Assembly (NCBI RefSeq): GCF_910592395.1
Contig: NC_088310.1
Location: forward strand, 18,485,501 to 18,545,500
Direction of reading: 5' to 3'
From: Lineus longissimus
Lineage: Eukaryota; Nemertea; Pilidiophora; Heteronemertea; Lineidae
Length of the DNA: 60,000 nucleotides
This document shows positions 1-12,995 of this stretch, piece by piece. A program made the translations under genes and the position numbers. The notes below the pieces were generated by a model, which worked only from the letters and a program-made list of their open reading frames with translations, made no database searches and was not told the DNA's origin. Every line of letters starts with the position of its first letter. The first letter of the stretch is position 1.

Positions 1-75
1 AGATTTACACGTTGACAAATATTTAAAGGGGTAAGCTCTTTGTTATTTCTGGTCTAGAAAAATCTAAATGCTATC

Positions 76-350
76 ATACGTCCTAGTGCAGTTGTTATGC
101 ATACAAATTTGCTGAAACTTGGTATTTATAGTATTTGAATATCTGCCTACAAAATGGCAATACTCAAATTTATATCTAGTACATATTTATGCAATTGGAA
201 ATTTTCAAATTTATTTATAATTCACAAATTCATTTACAATTTTTAAATTTATTTACAATTTTCAAATTTATTTACAATTTTCAAATTTATTTACAATTTT
301 CAAATTTATTTACAATTTTCAAATTTTTAACGAACGGCGTAGGCCTTTAA
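76..350 (+). repeat. AT-rich dispersed repeat, copy 1, with internal 19-bp minisatellite
   Basis: Matches other copies by GCATACAAATTTGCTGAAAC, ACTTGGTATT and GGCGTAGGCCTTTAA. At 225-326 the unit AAATTTATTTACAATTTTC repeats about five times, an expansion not seen in the other copies. Confidence 0.75.
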
Positions 351-1698
351 TGCTTTCTCTAGTGCAATACTGTTACACGGATATTGCGAATAGAGACATC
401 TTCACGGACATGGCATTCCTAATCGAGTTATAGAAAACTGAAGAAAAACTGACTGATGTACGTGTAGAGTTGTCGTGAGTGCCTTGAGACTCGTTAGGCA
501 GAGGGTATTTCGAGAGTGATCAATAAGTGGAATGTATGTCGTGGACGTGATGCAAGATGTATATTACAGAGGCTGGAATGACAGATACTTGACCAAAGAC
601 ATGCCGACTTAATATCGGCGTTGTTGGTCAGTCCTGAAGTCTTCTCCGTCACCGCTGATCAGAGCCGGGGTAAATCTGTCAGGCGCACATTCATAAATGG
701 TTAGCCTATGAAAGTGCCCTGGTTAAACAATTAAATGACATTTGCCAACCTTGCTATCATGATCTGTTCTTTGATGTTCAATGCAGTGCTGCATTTGTCA
801 GGTTGGCATACCTGCACTTGCCAGCTATGAACATTACTGCTGAACACCACATCATCCAAACAAATACAGTTTTTAAACTGATATCATTGGTATAAATGTT
901 TTCCTCAATGGAGGAACCAAAAATAAAATAACAGCCGTTCAGATGTCCGATCATGTGGATCTGATTGGTGATGAAGGAGGAGATTTTAGGACTGATGAAC
1001 ACTGATAAGTATGCGTGGACCAAAGATGTCTGACTCTAAACTAGGCAGATTGCTTAAAACCTTACATCAGCAGGAACGAATGCTAGGCTCAAGTCCTTTG
1101 CAAGTACCAGTCAATGAAAGAGTGCATGGCACTCGAGGAGAAAGCATGAAGATGAGTGGTACTGACCGGTACCCTGGCCAAAAAACTTCTGATTCAAGTT
1201 GCTTTGGAAGCAGACCAATGTAATTATGATCAGAAAATAAATTCCACATGCACAACCTGAAGGCACCAACCCCTCTCCTTTGCAACCGACAGTCAATGAA
1301 GTTGTGATTTTTCAAACTAGCTGGAAGCTGATCATGATAGCAGGTTTATTACATTAGCAGTTCAAATGAATCAATTATAGGATGCTAGGAGTAGCCATTC
1401 ACCAGATATGCTCAACATGTTGAATCGAGATTGGCAAGAGGAGTCATACAGACCATCTGGATAAAGATAGGTGCTAGAACATTATTCAAATCAGTGGCGG
1501 AACACCATTCAAATCAAGATATCGCGGTTGGTGCTCCATGCAAGTTGATTGGAACATTTACTAAAGTACAGAATCAAGGCCAGCTTTACACTCAAAGGAA
1601 CTCAAAAACAATATCAACTGACTGCCTACAGAAGAAATGATGAGAAGTTATATACACCCTGCACCTACAACATCAACTACTTGTTCAATTCGAGTAAC
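351..1698. other. No recognisable gene
   Basis: Mixed-composition DNA with only short open frames and no repeat family I can identify. Confidence 0.4.
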
Positions 1699-1801
1699 AA
1701 CAGCTATGATAGCAGTTTATGATAAACAGCTATGATAGCAGTTTATGATAAACAGCTATGATAGCAGTTTATGATAAACAGCTATGATAGCAGTTTATGA
1801 T
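1699..1801 (+). repeat. 26-bp tandem repeat, four copies
   Basis: Unit AACAGCTATGATAGCAGTTT followed by ATGATA, nearly perfect. Confidence 0.9.
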
Positions 1802-2844
1802 AGCACCCCTTCCATGCCACACAAGCAGGTCATGCAGGAGATCCAATCCTTGAAGCCTTAGCTTGACTGATGTCAGCCCATTGTCATCGCATTTTCCATT
1901 TGAATTTCGAGCACAACAGATCATGCGACTGAATCGATTTGACTGCAAGATGCAATGCCAGAGTTAGAGATGGGAAGATGATCGATTGCCTTACACTGTC
2001 AGGAATCACTCATCCTTGGAGGAACCGGAGTAATCAACCGGAGGACCAACACGACGAAACAGAACGCGTCACGATTTCTGAAAATTCCTTTCCTTGATTA
2101 GATCTTTGATCGAGAAGTCTCCATCGACCCATTAGGCAGCTTCGTTATTCCGTGATGCACACTGCATGCCGAGACAAAGAGCAGATCACAGGACCGTATT
2201 AATATGAAAAAACCACACTGCGAGTTGTCACTGCATCTAGAACTAGAGTTACGGTGTGTCCATTGATCTTTCAAGTGCGACAGTTTCCCAAGCGAACACC
2301 AATCCTTAACTCACTGCCATGTTTTACTCTGGCGGTCAAAGAGTTTTAACACTTCCTCAGCCAGAGCTAAAAGGTTGATGTGAATATATATTGATTTCAG
2401 CTCAAACAGTCTGTTAAAAAGTTGATGCTGACATCAATGACGGATATATATCTTACCATTAGATTTAGATTGCCATGTCAATTTGTTTAGTCGCACCTCA
2501 GCTTAGGAGTCAGTGGGTTAAATCTTTCCTCTGATTTACACCGCACGTTCAGCTTTTTACCTTCTAATAAATCCTTTTATATAGCATCTATCGAGCTTGC
2601 TCCATAATTGAAACGGAGTATGTTGATGACAGATGGGCTATAAAGATGAGATCACACCCAAAGGATTTGCCTCAAATATGTCCCTAATGTTTGCAGCAGT
2701 ATACATTATTTGCACCGCATTACGGTCTCACGAGACGCATCAATTCAGCCAAGTATGACAAGGAAAACCCTGCCATGTCGATTATGATGAAAAACCTACC
2801 TTAGCGGCAAGGGAGTCAACACTTTGCTCATGAAAACGGCTTAA
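1802..2844. other. No recognisable gene
   Basis: No long frame, inverted repeat or known motif seen. Confidence 0.4.
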
Positions 2845-3692
2845 AGGGGTTCTATAGGGAGGAGTGAATTTGGTAGTCTTCAGGTGACTAGTAAGTACAG
2901 GTAGGGGCCTAGGTGTTGTTTGATTCAGCAGTTATGATATTCCCAAGGCAAGAGTGGATAGTTTCAATGGTCTGTGAAAATTGAGAGACCCCTATTGGCA
3001 ACTTCGTTTAACATAATATGACCTGCCTGGCTCCTGCCTATGGAGGCCCTTTAACTGCACTCCTTGTGATCAAAATGATCGAGTGCCAGAAGTCATCACA
3101 GTTAGGGGCCTAGGTGGTGTTTGATTCAGCAGTTATGATATTCCCAAGGCAAGAGTGGATAGTTTCAATGGTCTGTGAAAATTGAGAGACCCCTATTGGC
3201 AACTTCGTTTAACATAATCTGACCTGCCTGGCTCCTGCCTATGGATGCCCTTTAACTGCACTCCTTGTGATCAAAATGATCGAGTGCCAGAAGTCATCAC
3301 AGTTAGGGGCCTAGGTGGTGTTTGATTCAGCGTTAATGATATTCCCAAGGCAAGAGTGGACAGTTTCAATGGTCTGTGAAAGAAGAGAGACCCCTATTGG
3401 CAACTTTGTTTAACATAATCTGACCTGCCTGGCTCCTGCCTATGGACGCCCTTTAACTGCACTCCTTGTGATCAAAATGATCGAGTGCCAGAAGTCATCA
3501 CAGTTAGGGGCCTAGGTGGTGTTTGATTCAGCGGTAATGATATTCCCAAGGCAAGAGTGGATAGTTTCAATGGTCTGTGAAAGAAGAGAGACCCCTATTG
3601 GCAACTTCGTTTAACATAATATGACCTGCCTGGCTCCTGCCTATGGAGGCCCTTTAACTGCGCTCCTTGTGATCAAAATGATCGAGTGCCAG
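2845..3692 (+). repeat. 201-bp tandem array grown from a TTAA MITE
   Basis: Four units begin at about 2900, 3101, 3302 and 3503 and are nearly identical. The left edge (TTAA, AGGGGTTCTATAGGGAGGAG) and the CCTATGGAGGCCCTTTAA inside each unit are the ends of a MITE family also seen at 19485, 36927 and 52893. Each unit carries the MITE right end plus about 50 bp of former flank, so the array arose by tandem duplication of a MITE and its neighbour sequence. Confidence 0.8.
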
Positions 3693-3964
3693 ATGGATAC
3701 ATAATAACCAAACATGACCATCGTACAAATATCATAAAATAAATGCCGGTGGCCATCAAATATGATTTGCCGAACAGACAATATTACTACCAGCAAATCT
3801 ATCAATGAACTACTGGCCAATCCAGTCGGATCATAGCTCCATTTGCTAACGTAATCATATTTTGTACTTAGGAAAGAAAGCTCGGCACTATTGGCTGCCG
3901 TCAATTCAATAATGGCCAAATCCGGCCGATAGTAATCCCCCTCTATTGATATTTGTACGGTCAA
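3690..3964 (-). other. Unassigned open frame
   Basis: A stop-free stretch of 107 codons beginning MTVQISIEGDYYRPDLAIIE and containing a hydrophobic middle (LIDLLVVILSV). The last residues run into the MITE array. I recognise no family. It may be an old exon or chance. Confidence 0.15.
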
Positions 3965-5342
3965 GGTTAGCGAGGCTATCGTGCCAATAAGACAATGTTA
4001 CTTGCCTTCAAAGTTAGGAGGGGTCACGGCCGGGAGGATGTTGCACTGATGTGTACCATGCTCTACTGAAACGTGTCGCGACACGAGTCTAAAAACAGGA
4101 GATTATTACTTGATTTCAATTATTTTAATTGCTTAAGCTGCATGATGATCAAATCAGTTGGAGAGCAAGTGCTTTGAAGACAGGTAATCTTTAGCGCAAC
4201 GACCTGCAACAAGAATCAGTCAGCAGCGCAACCTGCAAAAAATATCCAATCTTACAACAATAGGTTTTTACCTACAGACAGGTGATTTTTTGATTGCACA
4301 ATACAGCAATATTTATCGCAGGTCATAGGAATAAAAGTAGCCTGTCCGCGAGCACTTTAGTTCACCAATCATCATGCCATGGTCGTGATTTGTAACGATT
4401 TCATGAAAATCTCTTGCAAATGCCAAAGTCACCAAACGGTATATCTCCTCCCAGTTAAACACATCGTCACATACCACTTGCCCCAATACCTAGACTATAC
4501 CAACATTTGACATGAAATTCCGCGTTGCAGCCCAGGGACCCTAATCACACAGGTAATGTGACTCACCAGAACATGTCCGCAGTGTAACCATTAAGGTAAA
4601 AACATGAAAGCGCACTGCTTGATATACTCAATCAAACCTCATTACCGCGTTCTGTGATGGTGCGCGCCCATTTCGGGCCACGATCTGCTAGTTTAGCCCG
4701 CAGGGAATTCAAGCTAATCACCTATTTATCATCGTCCATTATTGCAGTAAGCGACAAAGTTAGCGGAGCAATGTACGCAAGATGAACCACAATGGCGTTA
4801 TTGAAATTTTAGGCAACAACTATGACCAGTTGTCCATAAAACATTGGAGTGGTCATTACGCTGCAAAACATACTATTCGTTTCACGTGGTTAGTGATTTT
4901 TTTACAAAGGTAGCAAACCTTATTATCCTTGTCATCATGAGTCGAGCAGGAATCGCTGTAGCTTGCATTGATGAATTGACTCATTTTCTTTCTCGTTTTT
5001 CAAGCTATGAATAGTGTTAGTACACAGTGTATACCTGCCTCTGCAACATGTACATGCACCCAAAGTAAACACAGACACTAGACAGACCGTTTAAACATTG
5101 ACAATTTCGCTTGTTTATGAGCAGACGACTTTTTACGAACAAGCATTAGCATTATACCAAATAGAACATTAGCAAATGATTTATTGAAAAATTAGAATAT
5201 CACAAAATGGTTCTGAAACATTGGACTGTTATCATCTTTAAGAGTGCTGCATGTAAAAGGGTGGAAAGACATGATGTACTCGTATTTGTGGAAAGTGGCA
5301 TCAGGCGTCATGACTGAATTTGCATGACGTCAATTCACGTGT
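3965..5342. other. No recognisable gene
   Basis: Unique-looking AT-rich DNA. One short perfect palindrome CGTGTCGCGACACG lies near 4074. Confidence 0.4.
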
Positions 5343-6119
5343 GTGAAGTTGCCGGCCCCGTCGAATGCTGAACTCTTACAGAGGAATATCGGCTTTCAAA
5401 TTATCCAGCATCATGCATTGCTTTATCGTGTTAAATTCTCGACTGTTTTACATGATTTCAACATCCAAATGTGCTCTGCCAACATAGGAATCCAGACATG
5501 CTCCAGTCGTGCCAAGGAAGAAATGAAGTTAGTAGAAGGAAGGACAGAATGACATGCAGTTATCTACTGCCCTTTGTTGATGTGAAGACAACTGCCTACC
5601 TTACTCTTAATCATAGAAGCCTGGAAGACAATGCAATTGAATATATACAATTTACCAAGGATATGTCCATATGTCACAACTCCTATATGAATTTGGCTTC
5701 AATGCTGAATGGTATTGCTCTCTCAATGCAATCTCTTTTGTCTTTTTTGAGGTTCCTTCAACTGCCCACAGACCAAAACCCTGATGGACACTAATTTAAT
5801 GGAGGAAAATAATGGCCTTGCCCTAAAAAATTGTGACGATAGAAAAGCTTTATCTCAATCGGAATATCGACAGGGTCTTGATGTCTCCTGCAACTTTCAG
5901 TCAGGTATAATGCAACAAAAATCTGTCATAACTGTGACTTGCGATAACTTTATTAAAATGCATCCTGAATCTCATGTGTTTTGCGTCACCACTATCGAGA
6001 TGGGTGGTTTAGCGATCTCAAAACATTGCGCTTCAGTTCAAAAGCTCCGACGTGGTAGTTGCTCTTTTCCTCTCAACAAACTTAAAAATAACTTAACAAT
6101 TCAAGATATAGAAAATTAA
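5343..6119 (+). other. Repeat-free stretch with three overlapping open frames
   Basis: Frames of 69, 107 and 111 codons follow one another in different phases. No known motif. Could be a decayed coding region, a non-coding transcript or chance. Confidence 0.15.
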
Positions 6120-6278
6120 TTTCACTCATTTACTTCAAAATATGACTTGTAGTTAAGACAAATTTGTTAGTGTTACAGTAATACAAGTACCTTAGGAGGC
6201 CCACACAACACAAAAGCCAGCAATGTGAGTAAGGCAATCATCAAGTACACACAGAAACAATTTTTCAGAAATATGTTC

Positions 6279-6456
6279 CAGTAGAACCTCTCTTAGCGGA
6301 CACCTCTCTAATAAGGACAACGCCTCTATTAAGGACACTAGTTTTGGTCCCAAATTGGTTATTTCCATTCAATTTTACCTCTCTAATCAGGGCACCTGTC
6401 TATTAAGGACAGCACTTGTCAGTCCCGAGGGTGTCCTTTATAGAGAGGTTCTACTG
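6279..6456. mobile_element. pogo/Tigger-like MITE, copy A
   Basis: Ends CAGTAGAACCTCTC and its complement. Inside, GGACACCTCTCTAAT-type words recur in both orientations, so the single strand can fold. Copies B-I of the family are listed separately. Confidence 0.75.
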
Positions 6457-6686
6457 TACTTAAAATTGCTGTCCTTATGCAACTGCAAATTGTCCGTAGA
6501 ATTCACTTCCCCAAAACCATTTTTGAGCACATTGGAAGCACAATTCTATACTTCATGAGAGAGAACTTTGGAACCATCTCAATATAAAACTGTTGCCAAA
6601 TCGCTCGTTGTGGTTATCCCTCTTTAAAATTGTCCAGATTCAAATTCAGAAAAAGTACTACAGCATTTTAACACAGATTCCAAATA

Positions 6687-6864
6687 CAGTGGAACCTCGC
6701 TTAGCGGACACCTCTCTAAGAAGGACAACCACTCTATTACAGACACTAGTTTTGGTCCCAAATTGGTAGTTTTCATTCAATTTGACCTCTCTAATCAGGA
6801 CACCTCTCTATTAAGGACAGGACATGTCAGTCCCGAGGGTGTCCTCAATAGAGAGGTTCAACTG
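6687..6864. mobile_element. pogo/Tigger-like MITE, copy B
   Basis: 178 bp, CAGTGGAACCTC to CAACTG, with TA on both sides. Most similar to copy A, 230 bp away in the same orientation. Confidence 0.75.
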
Positions 6865-7235
6865 TAACATCCTCTGCATGATTCGCTTTGGTATTCAGTG
6901 AATTATGAGATGACCATTATTCACTGATTATGCACATCATTTGTTCGGTACCTGTTTTTCAAAACCGCAATTACCAATGAGCATTATCCCCATAACATAA
7001 GATAATGTTTGAATCAGTATGATAGTTGACCTCGGACAAAAGGACGATTGACATGCCAGCCATTTTCAAACACTGTTTTTTTAAACGACTCATAAAGTGT
7101 AATCCCTGCCAACAGTTGCCCTGGTTGTGAACCTAGATGAATTCATCATGGAGAACCTTGCACTTTCCCTCTCGTCCCAGGAAGAGCACTGCATAAAATG
7201 TAGATTTATACATCAACATCATGTGCCAGAGCATA

Positions 7236-7414
7236 CAGTCCAAGTCACAATTGACATCCTTCCTGCTTCGCGTCAGTAACGTGCGAGTTTTGCACCAGTG
7301 ACGTGCTGATCTCTCTATGTTTCGTGTATATCTTGCGGCGACTTGCGCACTGGGTAGCGCGTCACTGGCATGCCAATGACGCGAATTCAGGGATGTCAAT
7401 TCTGATTTGGACTG
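7236..7414. mobile_element. TA-flanked MITE, CAGTCCAA family, copy 1
   Basis: Starts CAGTCCAAGTCACAA and ends TTGGACTG with TA on both sides. The interior holds direct repeats of CGTCA-rich words. The 146-aa minus-strand open frame across it is accidental. Confidence 0.75.
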
Positions 7415-9188
7415 TACAGTGACATTACTGCAACCCCTCCCCCAAGAGAACTGTTTGCTCTCTTGTAATAACGTTGAAAATGTTTTAAAATTTTTCATTA
7501 AATCATCCCTATTATGCATTTTCGAGGGGTGAAATGCATCCTTTCGGTAACCCCTAACTTTCACCCGCCACAAACGATCTTGGAGGATCTATTGTGGCCC
7601 GTACGGTGAAATATTTGTGTCTGACCACTGTGATATATACACAAGGTTTGGCAAAAACCCTACATATCTGGCATTAATGACAGCTCTTCAATTTAGCAGA
7701 CACAACTAAAAATTGTATGACCTGCTGGGACTAGATATTCAATTTTGGAAACCACAGATCTGAATCAGAATTCCATCAGAGATAAGATGAAACATGAAGC
7801 AAAAATATGGTAGATTCACCCTCTTTAGTTTGATGCTGCTATTTTGTTTCATTTTTTCAAGTCATTATCTGTGCTTTTTAAAGATAAAACAACCGAGCCA
7901 TCTTTTACAAAGTGGAAATACATCCTTTATAAACGTCTGCGAAAAAATCTGATCATCTTATCTCTGATGAAATTGAAATGATTACATACGTTGAAAATCT
8001 TGCAATACAACAGTGAAACTTTTTGCCGAGAGACGACAGAAGAATTACACAAAAAAGAATATCTTAACGTCAAAAGCACCAGCCAAAACACTCTCTTTAA
8101 ACAGTCGCTGTAACGCGATGGGTAAAGAGATGTTACGTGATCAAAGTAATGGTAAATCGCCTCAGGCAGAATGAAATCAATCTCACTGGTAGAACCAACT
8201 GTGTTCACGAAGAAAGGCGACCACGAGGAATGGTTCTCTGTAGTAATCAAGCATCAAAGTAACAGGGTAAGATTTATGATAATGTTCCTCCAGTCGTTCC
8301 GTTGATTAAAAGACGTATGGCATTCTTATATTATAAACTGGCTGGTCGCTCAGGAAAAAAGAAATGCAGTTGGTAAATGCACAATGACGTAGTGGAGATA
8401 TCATGCATGCAAATTTGCTGAAACTTGGCATTTTATACCTGTACATACACAACGGAATGATGAAATTTATATATTCAGTTTGTGGTACGCAATCGGAAAA
8501 TTTCAAATTCAAATACAATTTTTCAAATTTTTAATGAATGGCGTACGCCCTCAATGGCAGACTCGATGCTGCCATGGTGAAATGAAAAAGACATAAATAT
8601 CACTCTGACAAGACGACTTAGAAAAACACAAAGTGATACATAAATATTTCACCATATGTTGAAAAAGCTGTGCCTCTGGCTACATATTTGTAGTCTTATT
8701 TCGGTATGATGTCTTTCTCTCAAATCCACGTCACAGAAATAAGGAACTTTGCCAATAAGATAATTGATTATAAACGAATTCGTTTTTGCTTTTAGAGCGC
8801 CAAAATAATGAAAGAAAGTAGGCTTACCAGAACCATATATCTACATATTATTTTAGGCCTGATGATTTTTTTTCATATTATGCATCTGACATTGATCAAT
8901 TTTTAGAAATGAAGGTTCTATAGTTGCAGAAGCTAGGTATACATTTGGGTGCTGTGTGTGTAACATTTCAGCACCCAATCTTAGAAATAGCAAGACATGA
9001 CAAGTACTTTGACTTTTGAACTTACTGTTTCATTAAATTACAATTTGTGATTGAAATATACATACTGCTCATGATCATTATGAAAAAATATGCCTGATTA
9101 GTCACTTTATACAATATGCCGATTCATCATATTTACAGAAATGCCTGATTTTTAGATAGACAGTGTTTATAATATACATCGAGTTTAA
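7415..9188. other. Intergenic, one AT-rich repeat copy
   Basis: Apart from 8340-8562 nothing stands out. The 107-codon minus frame at 7927-8250 has no recognisable motif. Confidence 0.4.
8340..8562 (+). repeat. AT-rich dispersed repeat, copy 2
   Basis: Shares TGCATGCAAATTTGCTGAAA, ACTTGGCATT and AATTTTTAATGAATGGCGTA with the copy at 76. Confidence 0.65.
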
Positions 9189-9523
9189 AGGGAACTGAAA
9201 CCGCCAAGCCAGTTCGTATGACCTCGTTTTTATTTCCCGCGTATCGGGTGATCAGAACGAGGCATGAATGAAACATGGCGCCCAGCTGTCAATCATTGAG
9301 TGACGTCCCTACTATGGAATTTACTACGAAAACTCATGAATGAAAGATCGCATGACTCACGTGATTCTCACATGATTCTCAATAATAACAAATTGAAGTG
9401 CGCATGCTCGGGAACTGGGGGCGGAGCTACAAATCTGAACTCGAATAGGAAGTTGGAAGTTTGACTTTCTCGGGCGGTGAAAGTCGAAAAGTTGAATAAA
9501 TCGCTCGGCGGTTCCAGTTCCCT
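9189..9523. mobile_element. TTAA-flanked MITE, 335 bp
   Basis: Exact TTAA on both sides. Inverted ends AGGGAACTGAAACCGCC and GGCGGTTCCAGTTCCCT differ by one base. Non-coding. Confidence 0.8.
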
Positions 9524-9784
9524 TTAACTTTCTTCCCTTGGCCTACCTTCTTGTGTTTCCCCTAACCCCAACTGGTTACCTTGTCATGTGACCATCTCAA
9601 ACCTTAATGTGGAGATAGGCCTTTATTTTATACATATGAAGACTTGTGTTAGCCTTTACATGTCTACAAGCTTTTTTGTGACCCAAGCTCCGGGAAAAAA
9701 CCACTGCTGCAGAGAAAAATCTCAAACAAACATGCAGGAAATTCACAAACTGCAATTCGTGTCACAGAATATGTGCAAATAGTA

Positions 9785-9971
9785 CAGTCCAAATCACAAA
9801 TAACATCCATCCTGCTTCGCGTCATTGACGTGCAACGCACGTGTGCCAAGTTGCGCATCAGTGATGCACCAGTGACACGCATCTCTCTGTGTTTCGTGAA
9901 TATCATGCGTGACCTACGCACTGTGTAGCGCCAATGACGCGAATTTAGCGATGACAACTGTAATTTGGACA
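9785..9971. mobile_element. TA-flanked MITE, CAGTCCAA family, copy 2
   Basis: Starts CAGTCCAAATCACAA and ends AATTTGGACAG. The body (CATCCTGCTTCGCGTCA) matches the copy at 7236. Confidence 0.72.
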
Positions 9972-10608
9972 GAAGAAGTGGATTAAAAATTTCTCAATGT
10001 ACAAACACTGATTGAAAGTGCACAAGTTTAAAATGCAACGATCAACAGACTGAACTTCTCCAAATTTGGCAAGGACTGCATTGTCAATTTGTTCACTTAC
10101 TCAAAATGAAATGGCTTCTTTTGCGTTTCCCTCTGGTTCGGAATCAGGTTCAAACAAATTCCTTGAGCAGATTTCTACTAATAGTCATTAAATCCAAAAG
10201 AATCCTCTCCCAATTGTAAAGCGTTTTCACATGTTTTACAATATTTATTTGACAGATTATCATTCATACTAAAGTAAGTTGACTGTCAATGATTCCAAAT
10301 TTGAATGCCTTACCAACCAAAACCAGTGTTCTCGCTTATGTTTACATCTGCTAATGAACTTTACCAAGTCACTTGATACATCAGTAATGCCAGTAGATAT
10401 CCAAAATAAATATTGGAGCAAGTCTTTTAAAACACCATTCGAACTGAGTCACCTCTATCCCTCCTAGATGCAGAGTCGATTGTCATTGCACTGAACAGAC
10501 TCGAATTTCCCGACATTTTTGCAAAATATAAATAACCGGTCGCGTACTTATCACAAATTGCCTGAGATGGAGATCATGTGAATATTTGTTGCTAAGTTCC
10601 TACGAACA

Positions 10609-11028
10609 TCAGGTGTCTATGAGAATATGACCGTTACTTATTGGTGAATTCACGGCTTTTTTTGGATGGCTTTGATATCGCGTGACGAACTGGCGACATT
10701 TGAAATATAAATACACCGGCCATAATATCGCTAGCGAGAATTTCGGTTCGGGTTTTGTGCACGCTATGAGAAGACAGAACACTTGAAGATATGGTAATGT
10801 GAAGAACATCAACCACACGCCTAAAGGTACGTCCGTGATATGTCCGATTGCCGATGAAAAGAATGACTCCTCTGACCCCCGGCCTTTGTCCTTGTGATAT
10901 TTTTCAACGTGTTCTAAAGCGAGGACATTGTACGAGTCACTTACATCAAAGATGTAATAAACGATAGCACTCGTCGCCAACAAGAAGAATACGACCATCA
11001 GCCAAGCCATGCGTTGACGGAAATTCAT
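10609..11028 (-). CDS. LYSET: LYSET / TMEM251, lysosomal enzyme trafficking factor
   Basis: A 139-residue open frame in a single coding exon. The N-terminus MNFRQRMAWL and the following block YYIFDVSDSYNVLALEHVE match the remembered human TMEM251 start (MNFRQRMGW..., ...YNRLALEH) almost residue for residue, and both proteins end in LIDT. Two hydrophobic segments are visible, at about residues 8-27 and 66-90, giving a two-pass membrane protein. In the known family it sits in the Golgi and holds GlcNAc-1-phosphotransferase there, so lysosomal hydrolases receive mannose-6-phosphate. The start is supported by an in-frame TAA two codons upstream. The length agrees with the shorter human form. The loop between the two segments is the most diverged part. 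A reverse-strand TTTATT at about 10245 could be its poly(A) signal. It lies about 20 kb head-to-head from ITPK1. Confidence 0.93.
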   Translation of the reverse strand: MNFRQRMAWLMVVFFLLATSAIVYYIFDVSDSYNVLALEHVEKYHKDKGRGSEESFFSSAIGHITDVPLGVWLMFFTLPYLQVFCLLIACTKPEPKFSLAILWPVYLYFKCRQFVTRYQSHPKKAVNSPISNGHILIDT

Positions 11029-11285
11029 ACTTTATTCTCGTCATCTAGAAGGCGTCTGCACTGCGAAATATGCGACTTGGTCTCACCGAATGAATACCTA
11101 GAATGAAAGAGCGAGAGATGCCATTATGAATGTGCAAATAGGGACCAGACAGAATTAGTTATCTGCGAGGGTGATGCTGGTGGTACATGTACTCGTCTGA
11201 CCCATGCACTGTAACATGCAGCTTGGCTAGCACCCACAATATGATGAGAGGATTCTGAAATAGAAGATATGTTACTATGAATATA

Positions 11286-11481
11286 GGGCCGTTTAGACGA
11301 CAGGCGAAAAGACCGCATTCGGATCGAATCTGGATGAATCCGGATTAAAACCACCCAAGGCGATGGTACCTTTTTAGTCCGGATGCAACCACATTGATCC
11401 GGATCTTTTTGCGTTTACACGACGAAAAATTAATCCGGATTCGGGACGCATCCGGATTTTTTCGCGTCGTCTAAACGGCCC
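11286..11481. mobile_element. TA-flanked MITE, GGGCCGTTTAGACGAC ends
   Basis: 196 bp with near-perfect inverted ends and several AATCCGGAT words in both orientations. It lies about 260 bp upstream of the LYSET start codon, inside its likely promoter region. Confidence 0.78.
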
Positions 11482-12925
11482 TATTGTATCTCACGTTGAA
11501 ACGTCACTAAAAAATCTGAGATAACATTATGAATTTCCCAATAGAAAGCTGATGGAATAAGTCTTTTCCCTTGAAGACGATGCTGTGCTTGAGGGGCAAA
11601 CTAGCTGAAAGTGAAAATGAATTCTGAAATCGTATCTCGGGCTGAGACGTCACTAGCTCAACTTGAGATACCATCATGAATGTTCAAAAAGACAACTGAT
11701 GGAGTACATGTTTAAGTCTTTTAAAACAGTTTTGTCTAAGTAAATTATCGGAACCAAACCAGGTAATTGTTGAAGTAAGCAAGTTAAAAGCGGCAAAATA
11801 CACTTTCAGAAAACAGTGCAGGTCTTCCGTGCTGGAAAAATTTGATTATAAAGAACGTGAAGTTATGGCAGATCAATAGGCAACCTTAGATGAGCATTCC
11901 CTGAGGTGGGGCGGCACACAAGCCTTAACAAGGTAATTACCATGACAGCGTCAAGGGAGGCTACTCTCTATATAACTGAACAGGATGTCGTAATCTGTTT
12001 AGCTCAGATGGCAGGCATGACTGCTGGGTTTGTTTCAAGAAGACAGGTGGTTGGGCTGGAGATGAGTAAACTGGTGCTCAGGTCCTTTCCGACAACAGTA
12101 ATCAGGAGAAAGGGACTCTTCACACAGCATAACGTAAAGGCAAATGGTTTGTCTGCACCCATTATTTACGAGTGACCCCCACAAAATGTAACATTTTAAC
12201 ACCAGCAGTGGCAACTTCATTCAAATCGTCATCACTGAAACCTGACCTGTTAACAGCACTCTGAGGGTTTTAGCGGGAGGGTATCGATGTTGAAGCAATG
12301 TATATTGACAGTATTCAAAGCCTTGGGGACCGGTAGTCTCTCTAATTTAGAATGGGGCTTGATTGACCAATGAGAAAACTTGTCACATAAATGAAGCAGA
12401 AGTATTCAGAAGTATTCAGACTTCTTGCAAGCGGTGAAAACCACATTGGCCACAGAATCACTTTCTACGAGCTTAATCTTGCAACGATACATGTACGCCA
12501 CTGGCGTCCACGAAGGGCTGGGGCGCGTTACAGGTCAGACACACAGCACCTTCCATCAATGTAAAGTTCATAATGATGGAAGACTCGAAATAAAAAGGTG
12601 CCCCGTCTAGCCAGCCGCACAGGCTGTTCCATTTTAATTTTCAAGAACTGAATTGTATCTTGCACAGCTGTGCAAGTCTTGTTGTTTGCCACATAGAAAC
12701 CTAGCTATATGTCTGTCTTGGGCACAGCTTGGTCAACAATACTGAAAACAGCAGGCAAGGGGGGCATGGACAGCTGTTACTGGTGTGTCTGTGTCTACCA
12801 GCGTTATTAGAATTAAGCACTATGTCCACGTCCAGCAACACGGTCGCATTGAATTCTAAATGTTTTTATCCCATATGACAACATATCAACATCAGCTGAA
12901 CAGCATTGAGTAGACTATGAATGAA

Positions 12926-12995
12926 TGAATGAAATTAACTTTTATATAGCGCCTTTCCCACTGCATACAATGTTCAAAAGCGCTCATCACACTCC
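12926..12995 (+). repeat. AATG simple repeat with a widespread TATAGCGCCTTTC motif
   Basis: ATGAATGAATGAA followed by TTTATATAGCGCCTTTCC and AAAAGCGCTCA, a combination common in animal repeats. Confidence 0.45.

Noticed and set aside
7133-7573. 146-codon open frame on the minus strand
   Set aside because: Most of it crosses a TA-flanked MITE (7236-7414), and the second MITE copy at 9785 gives a different broken frame.
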